Assembly: GCA_021785695.1 (NCBI GenBank)
Contig: JAJYEQ010000003.1
Location: forward strand, 58,790 to 122,789
DNA: 64,000 nucleotides
DNA from: Actinomycetes bacterium
GTDB lineage: Bacteria; Actinomycetota; Acidimicrobiia; Acidimicrobiales; RAAP-2
Reading direction: 5' to 3'
Notes under the pieces: generated by a model
Seen by the model: the letters and a program-made list of their open reading frames with translations, nothing else
Told to the model about the DNA's origin: nothing
The model's database searches: none
Position numbers and translations under genes: made by a program
Part shown: in pieces, positions 20,299 to 32,528 of the stretch
Position numbering within the stretch: the stretch's first letter is position 1
How the letters are laid out: each line of letters begins with the position of its first letter

Positions 20299-20433
20299 TC
20301 ACACCGTGAGCCGGTGTCGACCCTTCAGTCGCCGTGCCTTCAAGACGGCGCGTCCTGCTTTCGTGCGCATCCGCGCGCGAAACCCGTGGGTCTTCGCGCG
20401 CCTGCGCTTGTTGGGCTGAAATGTCCGCTTCAC
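20299..20433 (-). CDS. rpmH: 50S ribosomal protein L34 (below ORF-track size cutoff)
   Basis: Reverse-strand translation [44 protein letters not shown], 44 aa, GTG start. Confidence 0.97.
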   Translation of the reverse strand: MKRTFQPNKRRRAKTHGFRARMRTKAGRAVLKARRLKGRHRLTV

Positions 20434-20589
20434 CTCGACCTCATCCTCGTCGCACCCGTTTGGAGCCACCACCCCGGGTGACCACGCATAGACCGGCCAT
20501 CTTATCTGAAGAATTCCCCCTCGTCTCTCACCGCTTCCAGGGTGTAACGTGACTCCAGCCCGACGCCCCTCACCCGAGTGCGAGAGGCT

Positions 20590-20598
20590 TGTGGATAA
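20590..20598. promoter_or_regulatory. Perfect DnaA box upstream of dnaA
   Basis: TGTGGATAA (reverse complement TTATCCACA). Confidence 0.8.
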
Positions 20599-20625
20599 TG
20601 GTTTTCAGAGCTGTGGAGGAGGGGT

Positions 20626-21996
20626 GTGAGCGACAGCGACGACCTTTGGCTCCGATTGAGCACATCCTTGAAAACTCAGGCATCTGACGCAGTCTGGTCG
20701 GCTGGCCTGAACAAGTTACGTCTTGTGGATTTCACCGGCGACGATCTGGTGTTGGGTGTGCCAAACCAGATCCAGCTCCAGCGCGTCCAGCAGCGCTACC
20801 TGCCCTTCATCACCGAGAACGCTCGGGCCGTGATCGGCCGCGACATCCACGTGTCCTTGACCATCGCCCAGCCCGGCGAGAGCGCGCTCGCCGAGTCCGA
20901 CGACGCGCCGGTCCCGTCGGCCGCCTACGCGCCCAGTGTCGACCGGCCCACCCGCTTGGACCCGCGGATGACCTTTGACTCCTTCGTCCCGGGACCCTCC
21001 AACCGGCTCGCCTTCGCGGCCGCCCAGTCCGTGGCCGAGACTCCGGGGCGGGCCTACAACCCTCTGCTCATCTACGGATCCAGCGGTCTGGGCAAGACCC
21101 ATCTGCTGCACGCCATCGGCAACTACGTCCACGAGAACTACCCCGACCGCCGCGTTCTCTACGTGTCTACCGAGACGTTCCTCAACGACTTCATCCGTGC
21201 GATCCAGACTCGCACCCAGCTGGCCCTCCACGAGCGCTACCGCGAGAACGACGTGGTCCTGATCGACGACATCCAGTTCATGGAGGCGCGCGGCGAGACC
21301 TTCCACGAGGAGATCTTCCACACCTACAACGCCCTGCACGGCGAGGGCAAGCAGATCGTCCTGACTTCGGACCGCTCGCCGCGGGACCTGGCCGGCATCC
21401 AGGAGCGATTCCGCAGCCGCCTCCTCCAAGGCCTGGTCACGGAGATCGACCGGCCCGACCTCGAGACGCGCATCGCCATCCTCCACGCCAAGTCGGAGGC
21501 CGAGGGGGTCCTGTTGCCCAGCGAGGTCGCCGAGTGGGTCGCGCACCGCGTGCGCGACAACATCCGTGAGCTGGAGGGCTCGGTGACAATGCTGCGAGCC
21601 TTCGCCAACCTGCGCCAGGAACCCATCACCCTGGAGCTGGCCAAGGCGCACCTCACGAATCTCGGGCACGAGCAGACGGCTCTGCGGCCCGAGACGATCA
21701 TCGAGGCCGTCTCGGACTACTTCGGCCTGTCGCCCAACGAGGTCCGGGGGTCCAAGCGGCTGCGGCCCCTGGTCCACGCCCGGCACATCGCGATGTACCT
21801 CATCCGCGAGATGCTGGACAACTACTCCTACCCGATGATCGCCAAGATCTTCGACGGCCGCAACCACACCACCGTGATCAGCGCCGTGGAGAAGATCAAG
21901 GAGCAGCTGCCCCGCGACAGCGAGCTCTTAGCCCAGATCAACCAACTGGCCAAGCGCCTCCAGGGCGACCTACCCGTCGACGTGTCAGCAAGGTGA
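20626..21996 (+). CDS. dnaA: Chromosomal replication initiator DnaA
   Basis: NPLLIYGSSGLGKTHLLHAIGNYV; VVLIDDIQFM; domain IV signature LVHARHIAMYLIREMLDNYSYPMIAKIFDGRNHTTVISA. Confidence 0.98.
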   Translation: MSDSDDLWLRLSTSLKTQASDAVWSAGLNKLRLVDFTGDDLVLGVPNQIQLQRVQQRYLPFITENARAVIGRDIHVSLTIAQPGESALAESDDAPVPSAAYAPSVDRPTRLDPRMTFDSFVPGPSNRLAFAAAQSVAETPGRAYNPLLIYGSSGLGKTHLLHAIGNYVHENYPDRRVLYVSTETFLNDFIRAIQTRTQLALHERYRENDVVLIDDIQFMEARGETFHEEIFHTYNALHGEGKQIVLTSDRSPRDLAGIQERFRSRLLQGLVTEIDRPDLETRIAILHAKSEAEGVLLPSEVAEWVAHRVRDNIRELEGSVTMLRAFANLRQEPITLELAKAHLTNLGHEQTALRPETIIEAVSDYFGLSPNEVRGSKRLRPLVHARHIAMYLIREMLDNYSYPMIAKIFDGRNHTTVISAVEKIKEQLPRDSELLAQINQLAKRLQGDLPVDVSAR

Positions 21997-22224
21997 GCAG
22001 ATCGTGTCGATGTCCCGTGGAAAATGCGCGCGTCGCCCACATCCAGCGACGCTTGTACCTTCAGGGTTGAAGGACCTGCCCACACCGCTGTGGACAACGC
22101 ATCCCTCAACGACCCACTCCTACCAGGTACTTTGCTCACTACCCACATCCCCACAGCCCTACTACTACCCACCTCTCTCCTCTATCACCGTGACGTACCC
22201 TGAGGAGTCGACGAAAGGCACGCC
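21997..22224. other. oriC: Putative oriC (dnaA-dnaN intergenic)
   Basis: dnaA/dnaN flanks; TGTGGACAA box at 22089-22097; further box-like GTGGAAAA near 22017 and TCCCCACA near 22150; trinucleotide run CTACTACTACCC at 22159-22170. Confidence 0.75.
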
Positions 22225-23325
22225 ATGAAGTTCCGATCCGAGCGCGACACGCTGGTCGACGCACTGGCCACCGCCAGCCGCGTCGTGGCCTCCCGGCTGG
22301 TGGGGGCCACGTCAGGCCTCCTGCTCACCGTGCAGGGTGACCGGCTGACGGTCACCGGCACGGACCTCGACATCACGGTGCGCACGACCGCGACCGTCGT
22401 GGGCCTCGAGGACGGCGCCGCCGTGGTGCCAGCCCGCCTGGTGGTCGACGCGGTCCGGTCCCTGGAGGCCGGCGCGGTGACGATCGCATCGGACGACGAG
22501 AGCGTCACGGTGTCACTCGGGCGTGCACGCTTCGCCCTGCGGACCTTCGCGGTGGGGGACTACCCCAACCTGCCACCCATAACCGGCGAGCTGCTCAGCG
22601 TGGCGGCCCAAGACCTGGTGCACGGTCTGACCCAGGTGGTGCGAGCCGCGGCCAGCGATGACGCGCGCCCACTGCTGACGGGCGTGCTCTTCACGGCGGA
22701 CAACGAGTCCCTGCGGCTGATCGCCACCGACTCCTACCGGCTCGCGGTCCGCGACGTTCCTGGCGTGCGGGCGCTCGGGCCGCACCGGGACCTGCTCGTG
22801 CCGGCGCGGGCCCTCCAGGAGCTGCAGCGCGCGGCCAGCGCGCTGAGCCCCGACGCCGAGATCGGCGTGACGGTGACCGAGTCGGAGATCTCCTTCGTCG
22901 TGGGCCAGACGAGCGTCGCGTCGCGTCTGATCGACGGGAACTACCCCTCGGTGCTCCAGCTGATCCCGCCGAGCTACCCGAACCAGCTGCGCGTGGCCAA
23001 GGACACCTTCTTGACCTCGCTGCGCCGCGCCCGCCTGGTCGCCAAGGACGCCACGTCATCAGTGCGTCTCAGCGTCCAAGATCGCGTCTTGGAGATCCGC
23101 ACCCAGAGCCAGGACACCGGCGGCGTCGAGGACACCATCGACGTCGACTACCAAGGTGAGGACCTGACGGTTGCCTTCAACCCGAACTTCCTGATCGACG
23201 GGGTTGAGGCCGTTCCGGGCGACGAGGTCGTCATCGAGCTGTCCGACGCGGTGCGCCCGGCCATGGTGCACGGACTGGACGACACCCGGTTCCGGTACCT
23301 GCTGATGCCGGTGCGCGTGCAGTAG
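22225..23325 (+). CDS. dnaN: DNA polymerase III sliding clamp subunit beta
   Basis: MKFRSERDTLVDALATASRVVASR...; RPLLTGVLF; ATDSYRLAVRDV; C-terminal YLLMPVR. Confidence 0.97.
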   Translation: MKFRSERDTLVDALATASRVVASRLVGATSGLLLTVQGDRLTVTGTDLDITVRTTATVVGLEDGAAVVPARLVVDAVRSLEAGAVTIASDDESVTVSLGRARFALRTFAVGDYPNLPPITGELLSVAAQDLVHGLTQVVRAAASDDARPLLTGVLFTADNESLRLIATDSYRLAVRDVPGVRALGPHRDLLVPARALQELQRAASALSPDAEIGVTVTESEISFVVGQTSVASRLIDGNYPSVLQLIPPSYPNQLRVAKDTFLTSLRRARLVAKDATSSVRLSVQDRVLEIRTQSQDTGGVEDTIDVDYQGEDLTVAFNPNFLIDGVEAVPGDEVVIELSDAVRPAMVHGLDDTRFRYLLMPVRVQ

Positions 23326-23328
23326 CCC

Positions 23329-24417
23329 GTGGGCCTGACCCACCTCACGCTGCGGGACTTCCGGACGTTCTCCGCGCTGGAGTTCAGCCCGGACCGTGAG
23401 TCGGTGACCGTGCTGGTCTCCCCCAATGGGACCGGCAAGACGTCGGTCCTCGAGGCGATCTTCGCCCTGGCGACCGCGGGCTCGTTCCGCACGACCAGTG
23501 GCGCCGACCTGATCCGGGCGGGAGCCCCGTACGCCGAGGTCCACGGCGTCGTCGAGCACCGCAGCCGGCGTGTCCAGATCGACCTGGTCGTCGAGCGCAC
23601 CGCGCGGGGCAGCCGCAAACGCATGCTGGTGAACGGTCAGCGCCCCCAGTCGCGCCTGGAGCTGGGCGACTCGCTGCCGCTGACGGTGTTCACCCCCGAG
23701 GGCGTCGACGTGATCCGCCAGGGACCAGAGCACCGCCGCGAGCTCGTCGACCACCTCCTGGTCGACGAGGCACCCCCGTGCGCCCCCGCCCTCGAGCGCT
23801 ACGCCCGCATCCTGTCCCAGCGCAACGCCGTGCTGCGACGGATCCAGGCGGCGGGAGCCACGCCACCGGATCGCGAGGAGCTGGCCACCTGGTCCGCGGA
23901 CCTGATCGAGGCCGGAGGCGCGGTGATCGAGCTGCGCCGCGGGCTCATCGCCCGGCTGGTCCCGCATCTGCGCCACTACCACCAGGAGCTCGCGGGCACG
24001 CACGACGAGGTCGCCGTGACCTACGACGCCACCTGGTCCGCGGACGCGGCCCGGTCCCTGGAGGAGAGCCTCGACGACGACATCGCCCGCGGGCACACCA
24101 CCCGGGGACCCCACCGTGACGACGTACGCATCTCCCTGGTCGGTCGCGACACACGCCGCCAGGCCTCCCAGGGCGAGCAGCGCACGCTGGCGCTGGCGCT
24201 GCGCCTCGCTGGCCACCAGGTCGTCATCGAGCACCGCGACGTGTCGCCGGTGATCCTGCTCGACGACGTGTTCAGTGAGCTGGACGCGGCCCGCAGCGAG
24301 CGGCTGCTGGCGCTGCTGCCCGGGGGCCAGACCATCGTGACGACCGCGGTGGCCCCACCACGCCAGCTCGCCACCGCGGCCATCGTCGACGTGCGCCAGG
24401 GATCGGGGGCCTCGTGA
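23329..24417 (+). CDS. recF: DNA replication/repair protein RecF
   Basis: VGLTHLTLRDFRTF...SPNGTGKTSVLEAIFALAT; TRGPHRDDVRI; QGEQRTLALALRLA; LLDDVFSELDAARSERLL. Confidence 0.96.
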   Translation: MGLTHLTLRDFRTFSALEFSPDRESVTVLVSPNGTGKTSVLEAIFALATAGSFRTTSGADLIRAGAPYAEVHGVVEHRSRRVQIDLVVERTARGSRKRMLVNGQRPQSRLELGDSLPLTVFTPEGVDVIRQGPEHRRELVDHLLVDEAPPCAPALERYARILSQRNAVLRRIQAAGATPPDREELATWSADLIEAGGAVIELRRGLIARLVPHLRHYHQELAGTHDEVAVTYDATWSADAARSLEESLDDDIARGHTTRGPHRDDVRISLVGRDTRRQASQGEQRTLALALRLAGHQVVIEHRDVSPVILLDDVFSELDAARSERLLALLPGGQTIVTTAVAPPRQLATAAIVDVRQGSGAS

Positions 24418-24713
24418 GCCAGGATCCCCGCCGCCTGGGCGACGTCTTGCGCGACGTGGCCAAGACCCTCGGCCGCGCCGATCTGGGCCAGGTCGACGAG
24501 CTGCGCCGCCGGTGGCGCGAGCACGCCGAACCCGAGCTCGCGACCTCGTGTGTCCCCCAGTCCCTCGAGGAGGGTCGCCTGATCGTGAGCGTCCCCACGG
24601 GGGCGCACGCCGAGCGGGTGCGCCGCCAGTCCACCGCGATCCTGGCCTGGTACGCCGACCTCGGCGGGCGGGCGCCGACCGCGGTGGTTCCCCGGGTGCG
24701 GCGCGGTTCGTGA
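24414..24713 (+). CDS. DUF721/DciA family protein
   Basis: DVLRDVAKTLGRADLGQVDELRRRWREHAEPELA...EGRLIVSVPTGAHAERVRRQSTAIL; between recF and gyrB. Confidence 0.85.
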   Translation: MSQDPRRLGDVLRDVAKTLGRADLGQVDELRRRWREHAEPELATSCVPQSLEEGRLIVSVPTGAHAERVRRQSTAILAWYADLGGRAPTAVVPRVRRGS

Positions 24714-24815
24714 GCTCGCGGGTGGGTGGGATGTCAGACCCCACCGGGTAGACTGGGGGGGCCGAATTGTGGCATCGGCCGCGTCGAGCTGAGCCCGTTG
24801 GTACACCAGACCTGA

Positions 24816-26759
<1,944 letters not shown>

Positions 26760-26777
26760 ACGCAGGACCGGAGGACC

Positions 26778-29252
26778 ATGGTTCGCAAGAAGACATCCCC
26801 GGGCGGGTCGACGACCGCCGGAACGGACATTCCCCTGGGCTACATCGAGCCCATCGAGATCAACCTCGAGATGGAGCGCTCGTTCCTCGAGTACTCGATG
26901 TCGGTCATCGTGTCGCGCGCGCTGCCCGACGTGCGTGACGGCCTCAAGCCCGTGCACCGGCGCATCCTGTACTCGATGTTCGACCAGGGCCTGCGGCCGG
27001 ACCGCCCCTACACCAAGTGCGCGAAGGTCGTCGGCGAGGTGATGGGCACGTACCATCCCCACGGCGACTCGGCGATCTACGACGCGTTGGTGCGCATGGT
27101 CCAGGACTTCTCGATGCGCCACCCGCTGATCGATGGCCACGGCAACTTTGGCGGGACCGGCCCCGACGAGGGCGCCGCGGCCATGCGCTACACCGAGTGC
27201 CGCCTGGCCCCCCTGGCCATGGAGATGCTCGACGCGATCGACGAGGAGACCGTCGACTTCGAGCCCAACTACGACAACACCAGCCAGCAGCCCTCGGTCC
27301 TGCCCTCGCGGTTCCCGAACCTGCTGGTCAACGGGTCCCAGGGCATCGCGGTGGGGATGGCCACCAAGATCCCGCCCCACAACCTGGGCGAGGTGATCGA
27401 CGCGACCCTGCACCTGCTGGCCCACCCCGACGCCCCGCTGGAGTCGCTGATGGCCTTCGTCAAGGGCCCCGACTTCCCCACGGGCGCCCACATCCTGGGG
27501 CGCCAGGGGATCCTCGACGCCTTCCGCACCGGGCGCGGCTCGGTCAAGATGCGCGCGGTCGCCGAGATCGAGGAGCATCGCGGCGAGACGCGGATCGTCG
27601 TGACCGAGTTCCCCTACGAGGTCTCGGTCGAGTCGGTCGAGGAGAAGATCTACGACCTGGTCAAGTCGGGTGATCTCGAGGGCATCGCGGCCGTCCAGAA
27701 CGACTCGGCGGGCCGCAAGGCGCGCCTGGTGATCCGGCTGAAGCGGGACGCCAACGCCAACGTGGTGCTGAACAAGCTCTACAAGAACACCAACCTGCAG
27801 ACGACCTTCGCGGTCAACATGCTGGCTCTGGTCGACGGGGCCCCCAAGACGCTCACCCTGACCCAGATGCTCCAGCACTACATCGCCCACCAGATCGAGG
27901 TCGTGACCCGCCGCACGCGCTACCGGCTGCGGCGGGCCGAGGAGCGCGCGCACGTCGTCGAGGGACTGCTGCGAGCGATCGACATGCTCGACGAGGTCGT
28001 CCAGGCGATCCGTCAGTCCGACGATCGGGCGGGCGCCCGCGCCGCGCTGATGGCCGCGCCGTTCTCCTTCAGTGAGGAGCAGGCCAACCACATCCTCGAC
28101 ATGACCCTGGGCCGCCTGACGCGCCTGGGCCGCAGCGAGCTGAACGACGAGATGGAGCGGCTCGGGGCCACGATCGCGGAGCTACGAGCGATCCTGGCCG
28201 ACGAGGCGACCTTGCGCGGTGTGATCGCCAGTGAGCTGGGCCAGGTGCGCGCACGCTTCGCCACCGACCGGCTGACCAGCATCGTCAACGACCCCGGCGA
28301 GTTGGGGGTCGAGGACCTCATCGAGGACGAGGAGATCGTCATCACGATGACCCGCGCCGGCTACGTCAAGTCGGTGGCCGCCGACGCCTTCCGCGTCCAG
28401 GGGCGCGGCGGACGCGGCGTCCAGGGGGCCAAGCTGCGCGACGAGGACTTCGTCGACCAGATCATCCATACCACCGCGCACGCCTACATCCTCCTGTTCT
28501 CGAACCGGGGGCGCGTCTTCCGGCTGCGCGGGTACGAGATTCCCCGCAAGGAGCGCACGGCCAAGGGCACCGCCATCGTGAACCTGCTCAACTTGCAGCC
28601 CACCGAGAGGATCCAGGCGGTGGTGGCGACGCCGGACTTCCCCGACGACCAGTACCTGATGTTCCTGACGGCTGCGGGCACGGTGAAGAAGACCGCGTTC
28701 AGCGAGTACGACAAGTCCCGGCGCGAGGGCTGGATCGCCATCCACCTGCGCGACGACGACGAGGTCGTGCGCGTCATGCCCACCACGGGCGGCGACGACC
28801 TCCTGGTCGTGACCAGCCAGGGCATGGCCATCCGCTTCGCCGAGTCCGACGTGCGCGAGATGGGGCGCGACGCCACCGGGGTACGGGGCATCCGGCTGCG
28901 GTCGGCGGACCGGGCCATCTCGCTGGACGTCGTTCGACCCGGTGCCGATCTCTTCTTGGTCACTGACTCGGGCTTCGGCAAGCGAGTCAAGACGGATCGC
29001 TTCACCACGCAGGGCCGGGGCGGCCAGGGGGTGCGGAGCATCCGGCTCACCGCCGCGCGCGGCTTTGTCGTCGCGGCGCAGATGGCCGAGCTGGACGACG
29101 AGGTGATGCTGGTCTCGACCGGCGGCGTGCTGATCCGCACCGCCGTGCGCGAGATCTCCTCCCAGGGGCGCGACGCGACCGGGGTACGGGTCATGAACCT
29201 GGACGACGGCGACGCCGTCGCCACCGCCGCCATCGTCGCCAGTGGCGACTAG
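26778..29252 (+). CDS. gyrA: DNA gyrase subunit A
   Basis: [70 protein letters not shown] catalytic region. Confidence 0.98.
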   Translation: MVRKKTSPGGSTTAGTDIPLGYIEPIEINLEMERSFLEYSMSVIVSRALPDVRDGLKPVHRRILYSMFDQGLRPDRPYTKCAKVVGEVMGTYHPHGDSAIYDALVRMVQDFSMRHPLIDGHGNFGGTGPDEGAAAMRYTECRLAPLAMEMLDAIDEETVDFEPNYDNTSQQPSVLPSRFPNLLVNGSQGIAVGMATKIPPHNLGEVIDATLHLLAHPDAPLESLMAFVKGPDFPTGAHILGRQGILDAFRTGRGSVKMRAVAEIEEHRGETRIVVTEFPYEVSVESVEEKIYDLVKSGDLEGIAAVQNDSAGRKARLVIRLKRDANANVVLNKLYKNTNLQTTFAVNMLALVDGAPKTLTLTQMLQHYIAHQIEVVTRRTRYRLRRAEERAHVVEGLLRAIDMLDEVVQAIRQSDDRAGARAALMAAPFSFSEEQANHILDMTLGRLTRLGRSELNDEMERLGATIAELRAILADEATLRGVIASELGQVRARFATDRLTSIVNDPGELGVEDLIEDEEIVITMTRAGYVKSVAADAFRVQGRGGRGVQGAKLRDEDFVDQIIHTTAHAYILLFSNRGRVFRLRGYEIPRKERTAKGTAIVNLLNLQPTERIQAVVATPDFPDDQYLMFLTAAGTVKKTAFSEYDKSRREGWIAIHLRDDDEVVRVMPTTGGDDLLVVTSQGMAIRFAESDVREMGRDATGVRGIRLRSADRAISLDVVRPGADLFLVTDSGFGKRVKTDRFTTQGRGGQGVRSIRLTAARGFVVAAQMAELDDEVMLVSTGGVLIRTAVREISSQGRDATGVRVMNLDDGDAVATAAIVASGD

Positions 29253-29311
29253 CGGCGCCGAGCGGCACCCGACGTGATGCGGCCGGCGCCACGCCCTCGG
29301 GGGGTGCCGGC

Positions 29312-30910
29312 GTGCTGATCGCGCGCGACCTCAGCGTCGAGATCGGCTCGCGCACGCTGGTCGCCCCCTGCGCGTTCTCCATCGGCGACGGCGAGAAGGT
29401 CGGCATCGTGGGACGCAACGGCGCGGGCAAGTCGACGCTCTTGGCGGTGCTGCGGGGCACCACGCCGGGCCACGTGCGCGTAGGCGGGTCGGTGGCCACG
29501 CAGGGCCGGGTGAGCCACCTGCCCCAAGAGCCCATCGGTGGCGGCCTGGGCGTCGACCCGATCGGGCTGTCCCACGTGCTGTCGGCCCGCGGGCTCGACG
29601 CCCTGGACGCGGAGGTCCACCACGCGCGCCACGCGATGGCCGAGGATCCCACCGACGAGACGATCGAGCGCTACACCTCGCTCGAGGTGGAGTTCGCCGC
29701 GCGCGGCGGCTACGAGGCCGAGTCCGAGGTGGGGCGTCTGGCGGCGGGCCTCGGGCTGCCCGAGGCCCTGCTCCTCGAGGACCTGTCCTCCCTGTCGGGG
29801 GGGCAGCGGCGTCGCGTCGACCTCATGCGGGTCCTCTACGAGCAGCCCGACGTCCTGGTGCTCGACGAGCCCACGAACCATCTCGACGCTGCCGCCAAGC
29901 GCTGGCTCTTCGAGGAGATCGAGCGCTTCGCCGGCACGGTCCTGGTCATCAGCCACGACCTGCCCCTCCTCGACCGGGTGATCGATCGGGTCCTGGCGCT
30001 GCGCGACGGGCAGCTGCGTGACTACCGCGGGACCTACTCGGACTACCTGCGCCAGGACGAGGAGCGACGGCGCAGTGAGCAGAAGCTGGCCACGGCCGAG
30101 TCGGCCGAGATCCACCGCCTGCGCACGCTGGCCGACTCGATGCGCGGCCAGACGGCCAAGCGCGCCCGCAAGGCCAAGGTCCTGGATCGGCGCGTGGAGC
30201 GGCTGGAGGCCGACCGCACCACCGTGCGCACCCGGGAGCGGACCGTGACCTTTCGCCTGCCCGCACCCCCGCGCAGCGGGGACGTGCCCGTGACCGTCGA
30301 GCACCTCGCCGTGCGCTACGGCAGCCACCGGGTCCTGCGCGACACGTCCTTCATCACCCGGCGCGGGGACCGGATCGTGATCGTGGGACGCAACGGCGCG
30401 GGCAAGTCGTCGCTGCTGCGCTGCCTGGTCGGCGTGCAGAAGGCCCAGGGCGGGACGGTGCGCCTCGGGGCCAACGTCGCACTCGGCTACTTCGCCCAGG
30501 AGCACGAGCAGCTCGACTTCTCGCGCACGGTGTTCGAGCACCTCCAGTCGACCACCATGCCCTCGGACGTACAGCGCCGAGCGCTCCTGGGCGCCTTCGG
30601 GCTGCCGGGCACGGCGGCCGAGCAGCGACCGGGATCGCTCTCGGGTGGGGAGCGCGCCAAGCTGTCCCTGGCGCTGCTGGCCGCATCCCGGGCCAACGTG
30701 CTGGTGCTCGACGAGCCGACGAACAATCTCGACCCGGCGAGCGTGGATGCCCTGGGCACGGTGCTGCGAAACTGGCACGGGACGATCGTGGCGGTCTCCC
30801 ACGAGATCGCCTTCGTGGAGCGCCTCGAGCCCACCCACGCCGTCTTGCTGCCCGACGAGCACTTCGACCTGTGGCGCGAGGAGTACGTGGACCTGATCGA
30901 GCAGCGCTGA
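29312..30910 (+). CDS. ABC-F family ATP-binding protein
   Basis: Duplicated Walker A (GRNGAGKSTLL, GRNGAGKSSLL) and signature motifs (LSGGQRRRVDL, LSGGERAKLSL), no TM; linker between domains. Confidence 0.93.
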   Translation: MLIARDLSVEIGSRTLVAPCAFSIGDGEKVGIVGRNGAGKSTLLAVLRGTTPGHVRVGGSVATQGRVSHLPQEPIGGGLGVDPIGLSHVLSARGLDALDAEVHHARHAMAEDPTDETIERYTSLEVEFAARGGYEAESEVGRLAAGLGLPEALLLEDLSSLSGGQRRRVDLMRVLYEQPDVLVLDEPTNHLDAAAKRWLFEEIERFAGTVLVISHDLPLLDRVIDRVLALRDGQLRDYRGTYSDYLRQDEERRRSEQKLATAESAEIHRLRTLADSMRGQTAKRARKAKVLDRRVERLEADRTTVRTRERTVTFRLPAPPRSGDVPVTVEHLAVRYGSHRVLRDTSFITRRGDRIVIVGRNGAGKSSLLRCLVGVQKAQGGTVRLGANVALGYFAQEHEQLDFSRTVFEHLQSTTMPSDVQRRALLGAFGLPGTAAEQRPGSLSGGERAKLSLALLAASRANVLVLDEPTNNLDPASVDALGTVLRNWHGTIVAVSHEIAFVERLEPTHAVLLPDEHFDLWREEYVDLIEQR

Positions 30911-31762
30911 TCAGGGCAGGCGAGCTCTCGTCGATGCGATGGCCAGGACGGAGGCCGCCCAGGGACCCCCCGCACGGGTGCCGGTGACGCGGTAGGTCGG
31001 CAGGAGCCAGATCGTCGCGTCGGCCAGCACGTAGGGCATCCAGGTCAGCGCGGCGTGCTCGATGCGCACGGGGGAGCCGGCCGAGCCAGCGCGCGCCGCG
31101 CGCAGCGCGGCCAGGGCATCGGCCGGTGCGCGCAGCCCCAGGTCGCGGCTGGTCGAGACCACGAAGGCCGGGCCCGCGGCGTGGGTGAGGAGACCGTCGT
31201 GCTGGACGATGCCGACGCGCAGCGCGCTGCGCGTCGCGTCCACGCTGACGGCGAGCGACGCGTGGGCCCGGTGCGTGGGGGGGACGGCCAGATCCCACTG
31301 GCGCGCGAGGAAGGCGCGCAGCGCGCCGACGGTGGGGCCCGCGCCGGGCGGTCCGTCGTAGGACCAGCGACTAACCCCGCGGGACGTGTCGTAGGTGACG
31401 CGCGCGCCGTTGGTCGCGACCAGCAGGTAGGCGGTGCCGTTGTAGACGCTGACCATCCCGCTCACGCCGAACAGGCGGGCCAGCTGGCCGAGCACGGTGA
31501 GGGGAGTGCCCGGCGCCGATATCTGGTAGCCGGCGGCGACGAAGGCCGGCGCGGACCACCCCGGGCCCGCGACGGGCGCGGCTGCCGTGACTAGCACCGG
31601 CCGGGTCGTCGCCGCCAGCGGCACCGCCGGCGAGCCGGCGCGGCCCAGCAGCACGCTGGCGGCCCCCGTCGCCACGGCGACGAGGACACCGACGAGGGGC
31701 GCGCCGAGGCGCAGGACGGCGGGCACGCGCGGGCGCGTCGGGACGGGGCTCGCGCCGCTCAT
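30911..31762 (-). CDS. Hypothetical membrane-anchored/exported protein
   Basis: N-terminal TM LGAPLVGVLVAVATGAASVLL; no recognised domain. Confidence 0.7.
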   Translation of the reverse strand: MSGASPVPTRPRVPAVLRLGAPLVGVLVAVATGAASVLLGRAGSPAVPLAATTRPVLVTAAAPVAGPGWSAPAFVAAGYQISAPGTPLTVLGQLARLFGVSGMVSVYNGTAYLLVATNGARVTYDTSRGVSRWSYDGPPGAGPTVGALRAFLARQWDLAVPPTHRAHASLAVSVDATRSALRVGIVQHDGLLTHAAGPAFVVSTSRDLGLRAPADALAALRAARAGSAGSPVRIEHAALTWMPYVLADATIWLLPTYRVTGTRAGGPWAASVLAIASTRARLP

Positions 31763-31802
31763 GGGCCCAGTCTGGCGCGCGCGACGCCCGGGGCGCGCTG
31801 GC

Positions 31803-32498
31803 TCAGCCCTTCGTCGGCGTCACGCACCCGTTCGTGCCATCCCCGCAGACTCCCGTGACGTGGAAGGTGACCGGACGGAAGGCGACGACGGGCCGACCCA
31901 CGTCGACCTGGACGACCCCCCCGGGGACCAGGACCGCCGCGCCGGGAGAGCCGGCCTGGCGGTGGCCGTTGACGAAGACCACCACGGGCCCGCGCGCCGG
32001 GCCCACGCGTGTCGCTGACAGCGGTTGCCCCCAGATCGCGAACAGCTCACCCAGGGTGAAGGTGCCGTGCCGGGGTGCCTCGACGTGGACGATCCCGTCG
32101 TTGGCGTGGGTGTGCAGCCAGTAGAGGCAGTCGTGGAGGCCGACGTCGACGAAGGTGCTGGCGCCCGAGCCGGTGGTCACCGCCGGGGAGGTGATACCGA
32201 TGCCCGCGGGCAGGCGCTCGGGCTGGCCGTCGACGTAGAGCGTGACCATCGTGTGGACGTGGTAGGTCACCGTCTCGCTCCCGATGCCGCGACAGGTGAT
32301 GTGGTCGACCGGGGCGCCGCTGGCGGCGCCGGCGGGAGCGAGCGCCGGGACCGGCTGGACCGCAACGCCTTCGGGTCCCGGCGTCGCGGCGGCCGGGGCG
32401 CCAGCAGAGCGCCACGCGGCCAGGGCGGCGACGATCACCAGCATCGCCAGCAGGGAGGCGGGGATCAGCCGGCGTCGAGAGACGGAGGGGAGATGCAC
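31803..32498 (-). CDS. Hypothetical exported His-rich protein
   Basis: N-terminal TM SLLAMLVIVAALAAW; motifs HVHTMVTLYVDGQ and CLYWLHTHANDGIVHVEAP. Confidence 0.75.
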   Translation of the reverse strand: MHLPSVSRRRLIPASLLAMLVIVAALAAWRSAGAPAAATPGPEGVAVQPVPALAPAGAASGAPVDHITCRGIGSETVTYHVHTMVTLYVDGQPERLPAGIGITSPAVTTGSGASTFVDVGLHDCLYWLHTHANDGIVHVEAPRHGTFTLGELFAIWGQPLSATRVGPARGPVVVFVNGHRQAGSPGAAVLVPGGVVQVDVGRPVVAFRPVTFHVTGVCGDGTNGCVTPTKG

Positions 32499-32528
32499 CG
32501 GCCCATGCTAGGCGGGCCCCCGTGGCAT

